From Magnetococcales bacterium WMHbinv6 (lineage in GTDB: Bacteria; Pseudomonadota; Magnetococcia; Magnetococcales; Magnetaquicoccaceae): 64,000 bases of DNA. Where the stretch lies: NCBI GenBank assembly GCA_002753135.1, contig PDZV01000005.1:63558-127557 (forward strand), written 5' to 3'. Below are positions 18,801-24,754 of this stretch, one piece after another (position 1 is the stretch's first letter; every line of letters starts with the position of its first letter). Under the pieces are notes generated by a model. That model was not told where the DNA came from, ran no database searches, and worked only from the letters and a program-made list of their open reading frames with translations. Both the position numbers and the translations under genes were made by a program.

Positions 18801-19921
18801 ATTTCACCTGACCAGGCAACCACCGTACCACCGTCGCCGTTTTTCGTTGCATCGGCGCTTACCTTGGCCCCTTTTTCTATGGTAACCCTTTTGGCTTCGG
18901 CAATGGTTTTATCTTTGCCCTGCCAGCCTCCACCGAGATTGACCGTACCCCCACCGGCGGCCCCAGAGGCATCGACCACCCCATCTTTGGCAACCGTCAC
19001 CGTATCACCGGTGGCAACCACCCGACCTCCGCTGTCGCTTGCCCCTTGGCCACGGGCTTCGGTACTGCCCGACAAACGGACCTCACCGCCGCTCCCTTCA
19101 ATCCACACTTCGCCATTTTTGTTGGCCAAGGTGTTGGCCCGCACCACACCGCTCTGATTGACCGCCGTTGACAACACCGGCGAGGCGGTTTTGGCCGTCA
19201 TCCATACCCGACCACCATCGGCGATGACCATGCCGCTGTTGTTGACCTTGGCTCCTTCGCCTGCTGTATCCACCTTGACGCTGATCAAACCGTTGGGGGT
19301 CAGGTTCACGGTTGCCTCTTTACCGGCTGCCATGGCTACCTGCCCTTTGTCGGCACGAATCACCCCGGCGTTGTCCACCGAACCACCAACCAGGCTGACA
19401 AATCCCCCCTCCTTGGCTGCCAGTTCACCCAGGTTGCTGACCGTAGCGCTGCCGCCGGAAAACTGGTAGTTGCCCGACTGCAGATCGGCGTTGGATAATT
19501 TCATCGCCGCAGCGGTCAAACCGGCGGTATCAACTTTCGCCGAAGGGCCAAAATAGACCCCGTTGGGGTTGACCAGAAACACCTGGCCGTTGGCGCTCAT
19601 TTTACCATAAATCTGCGACGGATCCGCCGACAACACCTGGTTCAGGGCCACCGAATTGGCAGCAGGCTGCACAAAGGTGACGCTGGCATCCTTGCCGATG
19701 TTAAAGCTCTGCCAGTTGGCCACCATGGAAGGGGTGTTCTGGGTAACCGTCATCGCTGCCCCAGCCTGTTTGATCGCCCCTTGTCCGCCAACAACCTGGC
19801 CACCTGTGGGCAACGCGGTCGCGGCGGGTGGTCCGGCGTGGGTCAAGGTCGGCCACGTAGCAACCACGGCTGCCAATAACAACATGCGACCGTGTGGTGT
19901 GTTACGAGTGGATCTGCTCAT
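9842..19921 (-). CDS. TpsA-type filamentous-haemagglutinin-like adhesin, 3359 aa
   Basis: Secreted exoprotein of a two-partner secretion pair. Residues 1-29 form a Sec signal peptide (cleavage after THA). Residues 30 to about 280 are the TPS domain: NWQSFNIG, then NPNGVYFG near 115-123 and repeated GG/N-rich strands that nucleate a beta-helix. The bulk is Ser/Thr/Gly/Asn-rich beta-helix, including seven units of about 165 residues. Near 3130 the motif GRWLIYDDNP, common near the C-terminal end of such proteins, appears. The last 100 residues resemble a putative Ig/cadherin-like domain (PSWLHLDTSSMRVAGTVPEG). The ATG at 19921 has GGGGAG at eight bases; a longer frame overlaps tpsB and is rejected. 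It lies 17 bases after tpsB, at the end of the export operon. Role: probably adhesion or biofilm (inferred). Confidence 0.9.
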   Translation of the reverse strand: MSRSTRNTPHGRMLLLAAVVATWPTLTHAGPPAATALPTGGQVVGGQGAIKQAGAAMTVTQNTPSMVANWQSFNIGKDASVTFVQPAANSVALNQVLSADPSQIYGKMSANGQVFLVNPNGVYFGPSAKVDTAGLTAAAMKLSNADLQSGNYQFSGGSATVSNLGELAAKEGGFVSLVGGSVDNAGVIRADKGQVAMAAGKEATVNLTPNGLISVKVDTAGEGAKVNNSGMVIADGGRVWMTAKTASPVLSTAVNQSGVVRANTLANKNGEVWIEGSGGEVRLSGSTEARGQGASDSGGRVVATGDTVTVAKDGVVDASGAAGGGTVNLGGGWQGKDKTIAEAKRVTIEKGAKVSADATKNGDGGTVVAWSGEITRMNGAVSAKGAGNGKGGQLETSSRGALGVQGSVDVSAENGKGGNWLLDPNNITITGVTTDVDVDPTNAASPLSYTAGSTVSVYNSSIDEVLTRGASVTLSATGDITIGANISKTGGGASTLTFDAAGNITLSSGVNVASTSGTLSVNFGTSSNNSGTAIISGSVASNGGDVVFHKAAQLISATPVSTKRLTSGDTGASGAITFNKTVELYNQASSTVTLDTQSAKSGATYTGTGGAITFNDQLYSNSVLLPQQLILTTTGAVSGGSNQAGSITFNNSVGTSSNPLGSLTITGPTYTFLNTGSMNFKASSGNVLTFSTISTNYIPKLVLGTNTTTISVTGVSGGSSVDSADYVQSTFDIVTSSALTNPTLTIQSDRSIQVVGSSSQQRKITGDYYNTATNAIAGQKALTVNFRPAQFTGTGGAINSGSIYLDNAQIKSYGADISLGNVSNMAYGVASEQNTDGVRIYQSNIYTSGGNLEIWGRAPVMDNFGTASQVGGLGVYIYGQGTLSTSNSSSDSTGTLTINGGVSTPSSSSAKDAVVIGKNGGATVTLQTDNGAITITGDASSAGTSATAGASYNGIDIESAAMIRSIAGNITLTGTGGGGSASQVGENYGIKIKDTDTQIVSQTGNILLTGLTGGKTTSYGIYASGDDMALGQERDTTTAKAAVSARPFTGNIDLVADTMKFVNTSTSRMRMTGARSGSNLSTGQLNIRPYHDINIQIGGSEASPPSPDSAHLTAPTNPLYLASTLFSGSNAVFTEGFGDITIGRYAVAGTESTKTLTVAGTTSVYDPLNLRMMGTGGNVVINSPLTVQSSSGSSRTLALHVQSGATGTGAISVHNLRLIGSGDVSLTGTNFVDILVAGGPGTADGTSYDGNITLSNAQALTIDQVTSETLGSTATATGIVTANNKNLTLSTSAGDITVKQNIHTGTGTVSLVASAGAVNETGTAVPIITADKLRLYARNTSTLTNINVVNTLAGEITASGQNLNFKNDDSLVIGAVTVGATTVNGLTLNAGNVAMQLVAGDLTQTQAVVTGSSTTGGFYIRTPGSVVLENSANDFGKLAATLTGGSGTLSVVDKNALQLGTAGDASNFISSTGIAASGYTVKLWAGASGTGGVNEVSGALITANQLLVKANDNSTLLNDNLISGSSGAVSAILTGSNKGFYFTENDAILIGSVANTTGATPTASNGIAGGSSTVVLYAKTGDITQQANTLGDIITSSLLLKADNGHVTLQNASNNAGTLAAVLAASSKNFSYRDADALTVASVTPASSVNTSTLAPVSGTAVDGISTANGTIDLYTLAGSLTVSKSITANGAAANTIDLRATGASSDLAINDSATVKSVGGGTIQLAAGRDISTNTNNGTGSEVETSGSLLLQAGRNTGADGQRIELTDVSTLAATSAGNLWLRKLGSSDDLTIGTVTRIVQANTVTDAAGSVDATQAVAVNTLSGLTTTANNGTLTMTTEGGDLTISQHVTAHGSGYVDIRTANAGNLGDIVLNGATISSSSGTVQVIAGNTITTVSGNDGSSNDMATTGHLLLEAGLSIGADGNRIQIGNAARMAARTLSNTGSSGIWVRKLANTSDLEVGTVSQVNATALDNAINGTTSNASSLSGLTTSANNGTITLTSMGGDLSITQNITAHGSGYVDIRTANSGNLGDVAISNGAKIASTSGTLSVIAGNTITTYSANNSTVPTLDTTGNVLLEAGLSVGADGNRIQLANAAVVAARTLSNGTTSGANALWLRKLGDSSDLEVGTVNRVNATALDNAINGTGSNAATLSGLTTSANNGTITLTTQGGDLTVTQNIAANGSGYVDIRTANSGHLGDIAISSAKISSGSGTIQLIAGNTITSNSANSATASIDTSGNVVLEAGLSIGTNSNRLEIDNAAILAARTLSNSGTSGIWLRKLGSGDDLEVGTVSQVNNTVVDNAINGTISNATTLSGLTTSANNGSITLTTQGGDLSITQNITAHGSGYIDIRSANAGNLGDVSISNGAKLASSSGTIAVISGNTISTTSANVSSVPTLETTGNVLLEAGLRIGDDSNRIQLANAAVLAARTLSNVGSSGLWLRKLGTTSNLEVGTVSQVNSTALDNGINGTVSNATSLSGLTSSANNGTITLTTQGGDLSITQNITAHGSGYVDLRTANAGNLGDVAVSNGAKIASSSGTISLIAGNTISTDSANNSSVPTIDTAGNVLLEAGLSMGADGNRIQLANAAILAARTLSNGVSSGANSLWLRKLGSSSDLEVGTVSRVNATVLDNAINGTVSNAASLSGLSSTANNGQITLTTQGGDLTVTQNITAHGSGIVDLRTASAGNGGDVSLNNNAVISSSSGALQLVSGGNITTSSATNTSNELVSTGNLLLTADGYIGSDANRIESSGINTLAVQTPGVIWLRQAASDLIVGTVTAQNSASTLDHTIAASKSGLTTTNNVIGLTVSAGNLTINQAIDGGSADVTLKASGSQALGANVTGAVLTLLAGSGASNDIIQSTGKLSSSQLRFDAGGLVTLSGTPSNVMGTIAGHAGKTLTLSDGGNLVIGSVTSTQGSDAAGTTSGLTSDSGDILLTNSGTLTQTSGAVVTVSTASKGLRIQSTGPVTLSQSNSVANLAANVSGSGAGFTFGNVGDLQLGTVGGVTGITTSNGTIQLTSTTGSISEASGATVQGSALKLVTGGSASLRNNNQVNALAAVTGSDLAYYNTGNLDITTVAGTNGITAGGKVWVRSGADLTTLRSVVGNATGSESVVLSATAAFWNQAGATAVQAPNGRWLIYDDNPLLQDRLGGLTYTFRRVYTWYNDYLPSQVSESGNGYITTAFIHNPEQYARQTGGATSSAATGNTNTNAFSVVNSGMVASTSLVQPAASLSTPLARPSFSLDGATSTATSVLPLVLPVTGGARFVANLSSVVPEGEIAAITQTNGEPVPSWLHLDTSSMRVAGTVPEGAAPVSLRIQVKVPGSSEVKSVDVQVTPGAPASSGSPAAPEGKEKEI
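11510..14935 (-). repeat. seven imperfect tandem repeats of about 490 bp inside the adhesin gene
   Basis: The same coding block recurs with spacings of 501, 492, 486, 501 and 489 bases, measured on the GCCGTTATTGG-type marker at 11951, 12452, 12944, 13430, 13931 and 14420. Each unit encodes about 160-167 residues containing SGLTTSANNGTITLT, GGDLSITQNITAHGSGYVD, GNTITT, LLEAGLSIGADGNRI, WLRKLG and DLEVGTVSQVN. The flanking first and last units are more diverged. Copy number could change by recombination. Confidence 0.85.
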
Positions 19922-19938
19922 GGTCAAAACTCCCCTTA

Positions 19939-21978
19939 TCAAAACAGAATGTTGCCGACAATCCAAATCCGCCCGCTCTTGTTGGTGCCGTCGCTGTCGG
20001 CACCGGAACTGGTAGGATTCGGGTTGCTGCCGATCTTCTGCGCCCACATGACACGCAGATTTTCGTGATTGCCATTGACCAGACTGGCCCCGGCACCCCA
20101 GCCGGATAAACTGTAGCTGTTGGACTGACCGGCGGTTAGGGCATGACTCCACAGGGAATGATACTGGGTGACATGGCCGTAATCATAGAAGGAGAAGATC
20201 TGTGGTTCCCCGATCGGTGTCTGGCCCAATTTATAACGCACCTCCGCGCTGGCCAACCAGCCGGAATCACCCAAACCTTCCCCTACCGGATAGGCCCGCA
20301 CACCGGTCGGACCACCTAACTGAAACTTTTCCGAGCTGTCCAAATTTTTTGAGGCAAACATGCCGGAACCTACCACCAGCCAGGACAACTCTTCGGTAAT
20401 GTTGGCGGTGCGCTGCAGGTTCCAGTTCAACTTGGCAAAATCTCCTTCGGTACGGGCGCTGGAAGCATCCAGCGCCTGATAGGATTGCTTGCCGGAAAGA
20501 TCCAGATCACCCCCCGCCACACTGGCACCCCAACTGACCTGACCTTGCAGCGGATCCACCAGATTGCCGTTGGCACCCACGGTCAGCAAATCAATTTTGC
20601 GGTCGTTGTTACGGGCCCCGGAAAGATCGTTGGTAACATGTTTGGCATCATAGTTGGCCGTAACCCAGGTATTGCGTGTACTGCTGCGCTCCAGCGGATA
20701 GCTGACATAGGCTGAGGCCACTGCGGTGTTACTGGAAAGATTGAGTGGTGTCACCTCTTCACCGATATCCAATTTCATCTGCGAATAGGAGGCACCCATC
20801 TTCAGACCATCCGAACCGATTGGCGCTTGTACGGCAACCTTGCTGCTCTCCATTCCTGATGATTTGGCGGCATTGAGGGAGAGCTGTTCCCCATGCCCGA
20901 ACGGACTGTTGAGGTTGAGTTGGGCATTGACCCGCTCTCTGCCGGTATAACGGCTGCCATAGTTGTCGGCCCAAACGGTACCGGTTACCAGCGAACTCTC
21001 CTCCACTTTGGCTTCCACCTGGGTGGTGCCCGGTTGACTGCCCGGGGTCAAAGTGGTTTTCACCGATTGAATACCCGGCGTGTCGTTGGCCAACAAAACG
21101 GCCCGTTCCAAATCGGCGATGCGCAGCGGTTCGCCTGGTGTTACCCCTTTGGCAAGAATCTCTTCCACCACCTCACGCTTGACCCGTTCGCCACCGCCGG
21201 CCACCTGCATGCCACCGCTGCTGTCGATCACCCCCTCCTGGACAGCAATTTCCACCACTCCGCCATCGATACGCTGCGGCGGCAGATAGGCTTGCACCAG
21301 CGGGTAACCTTTGGCACGCAAATGGTTGGCCACACTCTCGGCAGCCTGTTCAATCTCTTTCATGGTCAGAGCTTTGCCGGTGCTGGCAGCCAGCAGTTGA
21401 TCAAACTCCTCTTTGGCCGCCAAAGTGGCACCGCTGACCTTGAACTCTTTGACCTCGATACGCGGTACGGTCTCCTCGCCCGAAGGACGCATGGCCAAAG
21501 CGGTCGGTGCATCCGACAATCCCTGAATCGCCACCATCACCGTGCCGCCACCGACCAAGGCGCGTGAGAGCTTGACCTCTGCATCCGGGTGACCGTGTTG
21601 GCGCAGATAGTTGGCCACGGCATGCACCGCCAACTCAAACTCCGGAAAACGCAATTCGCGATCTTTCCAGGGAGCCAGCACCTCATCAATGGCATCCGCT
21701 GAAACCTGGGAGACGCCGTCGAAGCGAAACTCTTTGATCGACAGTTTCAGGCTGGTCATGGAGCTTTCCGCTTTCGGCAGGGAGGAGGCTGCCCGTATCA
21801 CAGTTTTGCGCGGTGGAGAAGAGCGGTGATCCATCACCTCCCGGCTGCCATTGGCACTCTCGTCAGGAGGCACCGCTGCCTGTACCACGGCAGTGACCGT
21901 CGGTACACAAAAAGCTGTCAGGATTATGCCCTGCCAGGCAGAGGGACGACGAATGCGCAGATTGGCATTGCTGTTCAT
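19939..21978 (-). CDS. TpsB-family outer-membrane transporter with three POTRA-like domains
   Basis: Outer-membrane Omp85-type pore that exports the adjacent TpsA, 679 residues (typical TpsB about 550-580). A signal peptide (residues 1 to about 36) is followed by a linker. There are three POTRA-like beta-alpha modules: about 75-155 (LSIKEFRFDGVSQVSADAI onward), 165-245 (IEVKEFKVSGATLAAKEEF to VVEIAVQEG) and 255-335 (VKREVVEEILAKGVTPGEPL onward). A 16-strand-type barrel follows, with GGPTGVRAYPVGEGLGDSG as the loop-6 VRGY-like motif and a terminal phenylalanine typical of barrel proteins. The ATG overlaps the stop of the upstream HlyD gene by four bases (ATGA). The extra N-terminal POTRA-like unit is unusual for the family. 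Confidence 0.9.
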   Translation of the reverse strand: MNSNANLRIRRPSAWQGIILTAFCVPTVTAVVQAAVPPDESANGSREVMDHRSSPPRKTVIRAASSLPKAESSMTSLKLSIKEFRFDGVSQVSADAIDEVLAPWKDRELRFPEFELAVHAVANYLRQHGHPDAEVKLSRALVGGGTVMVAIQGLSDAPTALAMRPSGEETVPRIEVKEFKVSGATLAAKEEFDQLLAASTGKALTMKEIEQAAESVANHLRAKGYPLVQAYLPPQRIDGGVVEIAVQEGVIDSSGGMQVAGGGERVKREVVEEILAKGVTPGEPLRIADLERAVLLANDTPGIQSVKTTLTPGSQPGTTQVEAKVEESSLVTGTVWADNYGSRYTGRERVNAQLNLNSPFGHGEQLSLNAAKSSGMESSKVAVQAPIGSDGLKMGASYSQMKLDIGEEVTPLNLSSNTAVASAYVSYPLERSSTRNTWVTANYDAKHVTNDLSGARNNDRKIDLLTVGANGNLVDPLQGQVSWGASVAGGDLDLSGKQSYQALDASSARTEGDFAKLNWNLQRTANITEELSWLVVGSGMFASKNLDSSEKFQLGGPTGVRAYPVGEGLGDSGWLASAEVRYKLGQTPIGEPQIFSFYDYGHVTQYHSLWSHALTAGQSNSYSLSGWGAGASLVNGNHENLRVMWAQKIGSNPNPTSSGADSDGTNKSGRIWIVGNILF

Positions 21979-22760
21979 GGATCATTTCCGTTCGTAGAGA
22001 AGTTGATACGGCATCGCTGCCCGGGGGGCAGTTCAAAATTGGGGTTCGATAACAACAAACGCACCCGAAAGGTGGCGCTGGCCGCATCGATCACCCGATC
22101 AATGGTGGCCACACGCGCCTTCTGTTTGCCACCTACCAGTTGTGGAAGCACCTCATAATTTTGATCGAGGTGAATCCGACCAAAAAAGGTGGCCGGTACC
22201 ACCGTTTCCACATGCAACGGATCCAGTTGGGCGATGCGGAAAATTTTTTCCTGTTTCACCAGATCACCGCGATTGCGATAACGATCGACGATGACCCCGC
22301 GAATCGGGCTGAAAATGGAGCGCAGCATCACCTGTTCCCGGCGTTCCTTGAACTCCAGCTCCGACAATCTTTGTTCGGTGGCAATTTCGTCCAGCTCCTG
22401 ACTGGAGATCAGCTGTTGCTTTTGCAGATCAACGTTGCGCTTATATTTGCGCGCACCATAGGCAGCTTTTGCCTCCTGCACGTTGGCCGCCGCCACCTGT
22501 ACGGCGCTGTCCAGTTTGGCCAAAAGTTGGCCCCGATTGACAATATCCCCACGATCAACGTTGACGACATCCAATGTGCCATCGGCAGGACTGCCGACGT
22601 TAACCTCTATGGATGGTTCAATCAGACAGCTGACTTCGCCGGCAACATTTTTGTCAACCATGGCCTGTGCCGTGGCCAAGGGGAGAGCGGAGGGCTCCGC
22701 CGCCAAGGGGGAGGTTGCATAAAACAGCGAAATAACACAAAGAGATAATTCGCTTCTCAT
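21975..22760 (-). CDS. small periplasmic HlyD/RND-type membrane-fusion adaptor
   Basis: A 261-residue adaptor with a Sec signal peptide (ELSLCVISLFYATSPLAAE). The lipoyl/biotinyl halves flank a short coiled-coil hairpin: first half IEVNVGSPADGTLDVVNVDRGDIVNRGQLLAKLD, hairpin AAANVQEAKAAYGARKY to LEFKERREQ, second half RSIFSPIRGVIVDRYRNRGDLVKQEKIFRIA. A beta-barrel domain follows (LDPLHVETVVP, FRVRLLLSNPNFELPPGQRC). It lacks a transmembrane anchor and the hairpin is short. The start at 22760 overlaps the SecA-like stop by four bases, and its own stop overlaps the tpsB start by four, so it is coupled to both. It may bridge the inner-membrane components to an outer-membrane partner (inferred). 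Confidence 0.85.
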   Translation of the reverse strand: MRSELSLCVISLFYATSPLAAEPSALPLATAQAMVDKNVAGEVSCLIEPSIEVNVGSPADGTLDVVNVDRGDIVNRGQLLAKLDSAVQVAAANVQEAKAAYGARKYKRNVDLQKQQLISSQELDEIATEQRLSELEFKERREQVMLRSIFSPIRGVIVDRYRNRGDLVKQEKIFRIAQLDPLHVETVVPATFFGRIHLDQNYEVLPQLVGGKQKARVATIDRVIDAASATFRVRLLLSNPNFELPPGQRCRINFSTNGNDP

Positions 22761-24754
22761 TCCATTCTTCCCGAAAAGGAAAGGGCTCGGCGTATCTGGA
22801 AATCGGCACGGAGCAGACGGCGACGGACGCGGCGTTGCTCTTGTTCTGTGCGCCATTGGGCCGTGCGGTACAAAATGCCTGCTATTGCTTGCAATAACCG
22901 ACTTCGTGGATGTGCTGAAAAAATATTAGCAAATTTCGCGCCGAATGATCCCAAACCCTGTTCTGCCAGTTCATCCTGCAACGAGACAAAACTCTGGGCA
23001 CTACCCGGATCTCCCTGACGGGCGCAACGACCGATCAACTGCCGATCAATGCGTGCGTTATCGTGACCTTCGGTCAAAATGACATGCAAACCGCCCGCTT
23101 GCAGAACCTCCTCATCCAAACGAATATCGGTGCCGCGTCCGGCCATGTTGGTTGCTATGGTCACCTGCCCCCGACGCCCGGCCTGCTCAATCAACTCGGC
23201 TTCTGCTTTGTCCTGTTTGGCATTCAAAACCCGATGCGGCAAACCGGCCTCCTGCAAACGGGCCGACAGGGCTTCGGAAGCAGCAATGGAACGGGTACCA
23301 ACCAAAACCGCCTGTCCGCCTGCGCACCGTTCCGCTACCGCCGCCACCACTGCCTGCCAGCGCTCTTCGGCTGTGGCAAAGATCCGCTCAGGCAACAAAC
23401 GACGACGCGAAGGACGATGCGGTGCCACCCGCACCACACCAACACCGTAGACTTCTGACAACTCTCCCGCCACCTCACGGCAGGTGCCGGTCATGCCAGC
23501 CAAATGCAAATAACGCCGAAAAAACAGCTGATAGCTGATCCGAGCCAACACATCTTTTTCGGCAGATACCGGCACATTCTCCTTGATTTCCACCAACTGC
23601 TGCAGCCCCCGTTCCCAGGAGCGATCCGGCATCACCCGGCCAGTATGTTCATCGACGATCATCACTTTGGCCACCCCCTCCACTTCGCGCACAATGTAAT
23701 GCACATCCAGGGTAAAGCCATAAAGCGCCGACAACGCCAAACGAATCACCTCCTCTGCCCGCAACGCTCCGCGCCATAAACCGCTTAACGAAGCGGTCAT
23801 CTGCAACAAGTGACGCTGGCCGTCACGGGTCAAACGGGGAACACGGGCAATGATTTCAAAGTCGACCCCTTGCACAAGTTGTTTTGCCAGTTCGATTGCC
23901 TGGCGATAAAACGCCTCCACCACCTGATTCTGACGTTGCGACGCCAGAATGAGCGGGGTACGGGCTTCATCGATAAAAATGCTGTCTGCCTCATCAACGA
24001 TAGCAAATTGCAAGCCGCGCAACAGCACTTTATCCGCTGCCTGTCCGGTCAGTTTATCCATGGCCATGGCCAGTGGATGCAGGCGATCACCCAGAGTGAT
24101 CCGGTCGCGCAAATAGTCGAAGACCAACATTTTGTTGGTACAGTAGACAATATCGGCGCTGTACTCTCTTTTTTTCTCCTCCGGGGTCATTTTCTCCACA
24201 ATCAAACCGGTCGTCAGGCCAAAGGCAGCGTACAATGGTCGCATTCGCTGTGCGTCCCGTTCGGCCAGATAGTCATTGACCGTCACCACATGCACCGCCA
24301 AACCGGCCAGGGCAGCGGTTGCCGCCGGCAAGGTCGCGGTCAAGGTTTTGCCTTCGCCGGTATCCATTTCCACCACGGTTCCGTGCAGCAACAAATAGCC
24401 GCCACGCATCTGGCTGGCAAAGTGGCGCATGCCGAGAATCTCCCCTGCCCGCCGCTGCAGCAGGGCAAAAGCCATCGCCACCTGTTGGTCGGCAAAACCG
24501 GCACGGCGCAAAGAACGACGCAAGCTGGCGATCCGTTCTTCCTGCTGAACTGGCGTCAGGGTGGACAGCTCCTCTTCTGCACGGGCCACCAAAGCCAAAA
24601 ACTGTTGCAAATGGCCATCTGCTGCCCGCCGACGGGAAGTCAGCCAGGCATAAAACCGTTCTGCCTGCTGATCCAGCCAAGGCACCTCATGCCACAATCG
24701 CCGCTGTGGATAAAAATCCCCCAACAGAGCCTGGGCAGGCGGGTGGGCGTTCAT
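22757..24754 (-). CDS. SecA-like accessory translocase ATPase, shortened (665 aa)
   Basis: DEAD-type motor resembling preprotein translocase SecA. Walker A DTGEGKT is at 131-137. VTVNDYLAERDA, DIVYCTNKMLVFDYLRD and the Walker B segment VDEADSIFIDEARTPL follow. A preprotein-crosslinking-like domain includes VMIVDEHTGRVMPDRSWERGL; then come LAGMTGTCREV and the second RecA domain with TNMAGRGTDIRL and GRCARQGDPGSAQSFVSLQDEL. It ends about 70 residues later, so the helical scaffold/wing, two-helix finger and zinc-binding tail of full SecA (about 840-930 residues) are absent or strongly reduced; a 60-residue N-terminal extension is new. The ATG overlaps the stop of the M50 gene by four bases. Its position between HlyD-type genes and a giant substrate suggests a dedicated export motor, not the housekeeping SecA. 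Confidence 0.88.
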   Translation of the reverse strand: MNAHPPAQALLGDFYPQRRLWHEVPWLDQQAERFYAWLTSRRRAADGHLQQFLALVARAEEELSTLTPVQQEERIASLRRSLRRAGFADQQVAMAFALLQRRAGEILGMRHFASQMRGGYLLLHGTVVEMDTGEGKTLTATLPAATAALAGLAVHVVTVNDYLAERDAQRMRPLYAAFGLTTGLIVEKMTPEEKKREYSADIVYCTNKMLVFDYLRDRITLGDRLHPLAMAMDKLTGQAADKVLLRGLQFAIVDEADSIFIDEARTPLILASQRQNQVVEAFYRQAIELAKQLVQGVDFEIIARVPRLTRDGQRHLLQMTASLSGLWRGALRAEEVIRLALSALYGFTLDVHYIVREVEGVAKVMIVDEHTGRVMPDRSWERGLQQLVEIKENVPVSAEKDVLARISYQLFFRRYLHLAGMTGTCREVAGELSEVYGVGVVRVAPHRPSRRRLLPERIFATAEERWQAVVAAVAERCAGGQAVLVGTRSIAASEALSARLQEAGLPHRVLNAKQDKAEAELIEQAGRRGQVTIATNMAGRGTDIRLDEEVLQAGGLHVILTEGHDNARIDRQLIGRCARQGDPGSAQSFVSLQDELAEQGLGSFGAKFANIFSAHPRSRLLQAIAGILYRTAQWRTEQEQRRVRRRLLRADFQIRRALSFSGRME

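Noticed and set aside
19922-20152. N-terminal extension of the adhesin frame into tpsB
   Set aside because: It overlaps tpsB; the ATG at 19921 has a good ribosome site and a proper signal peptide.
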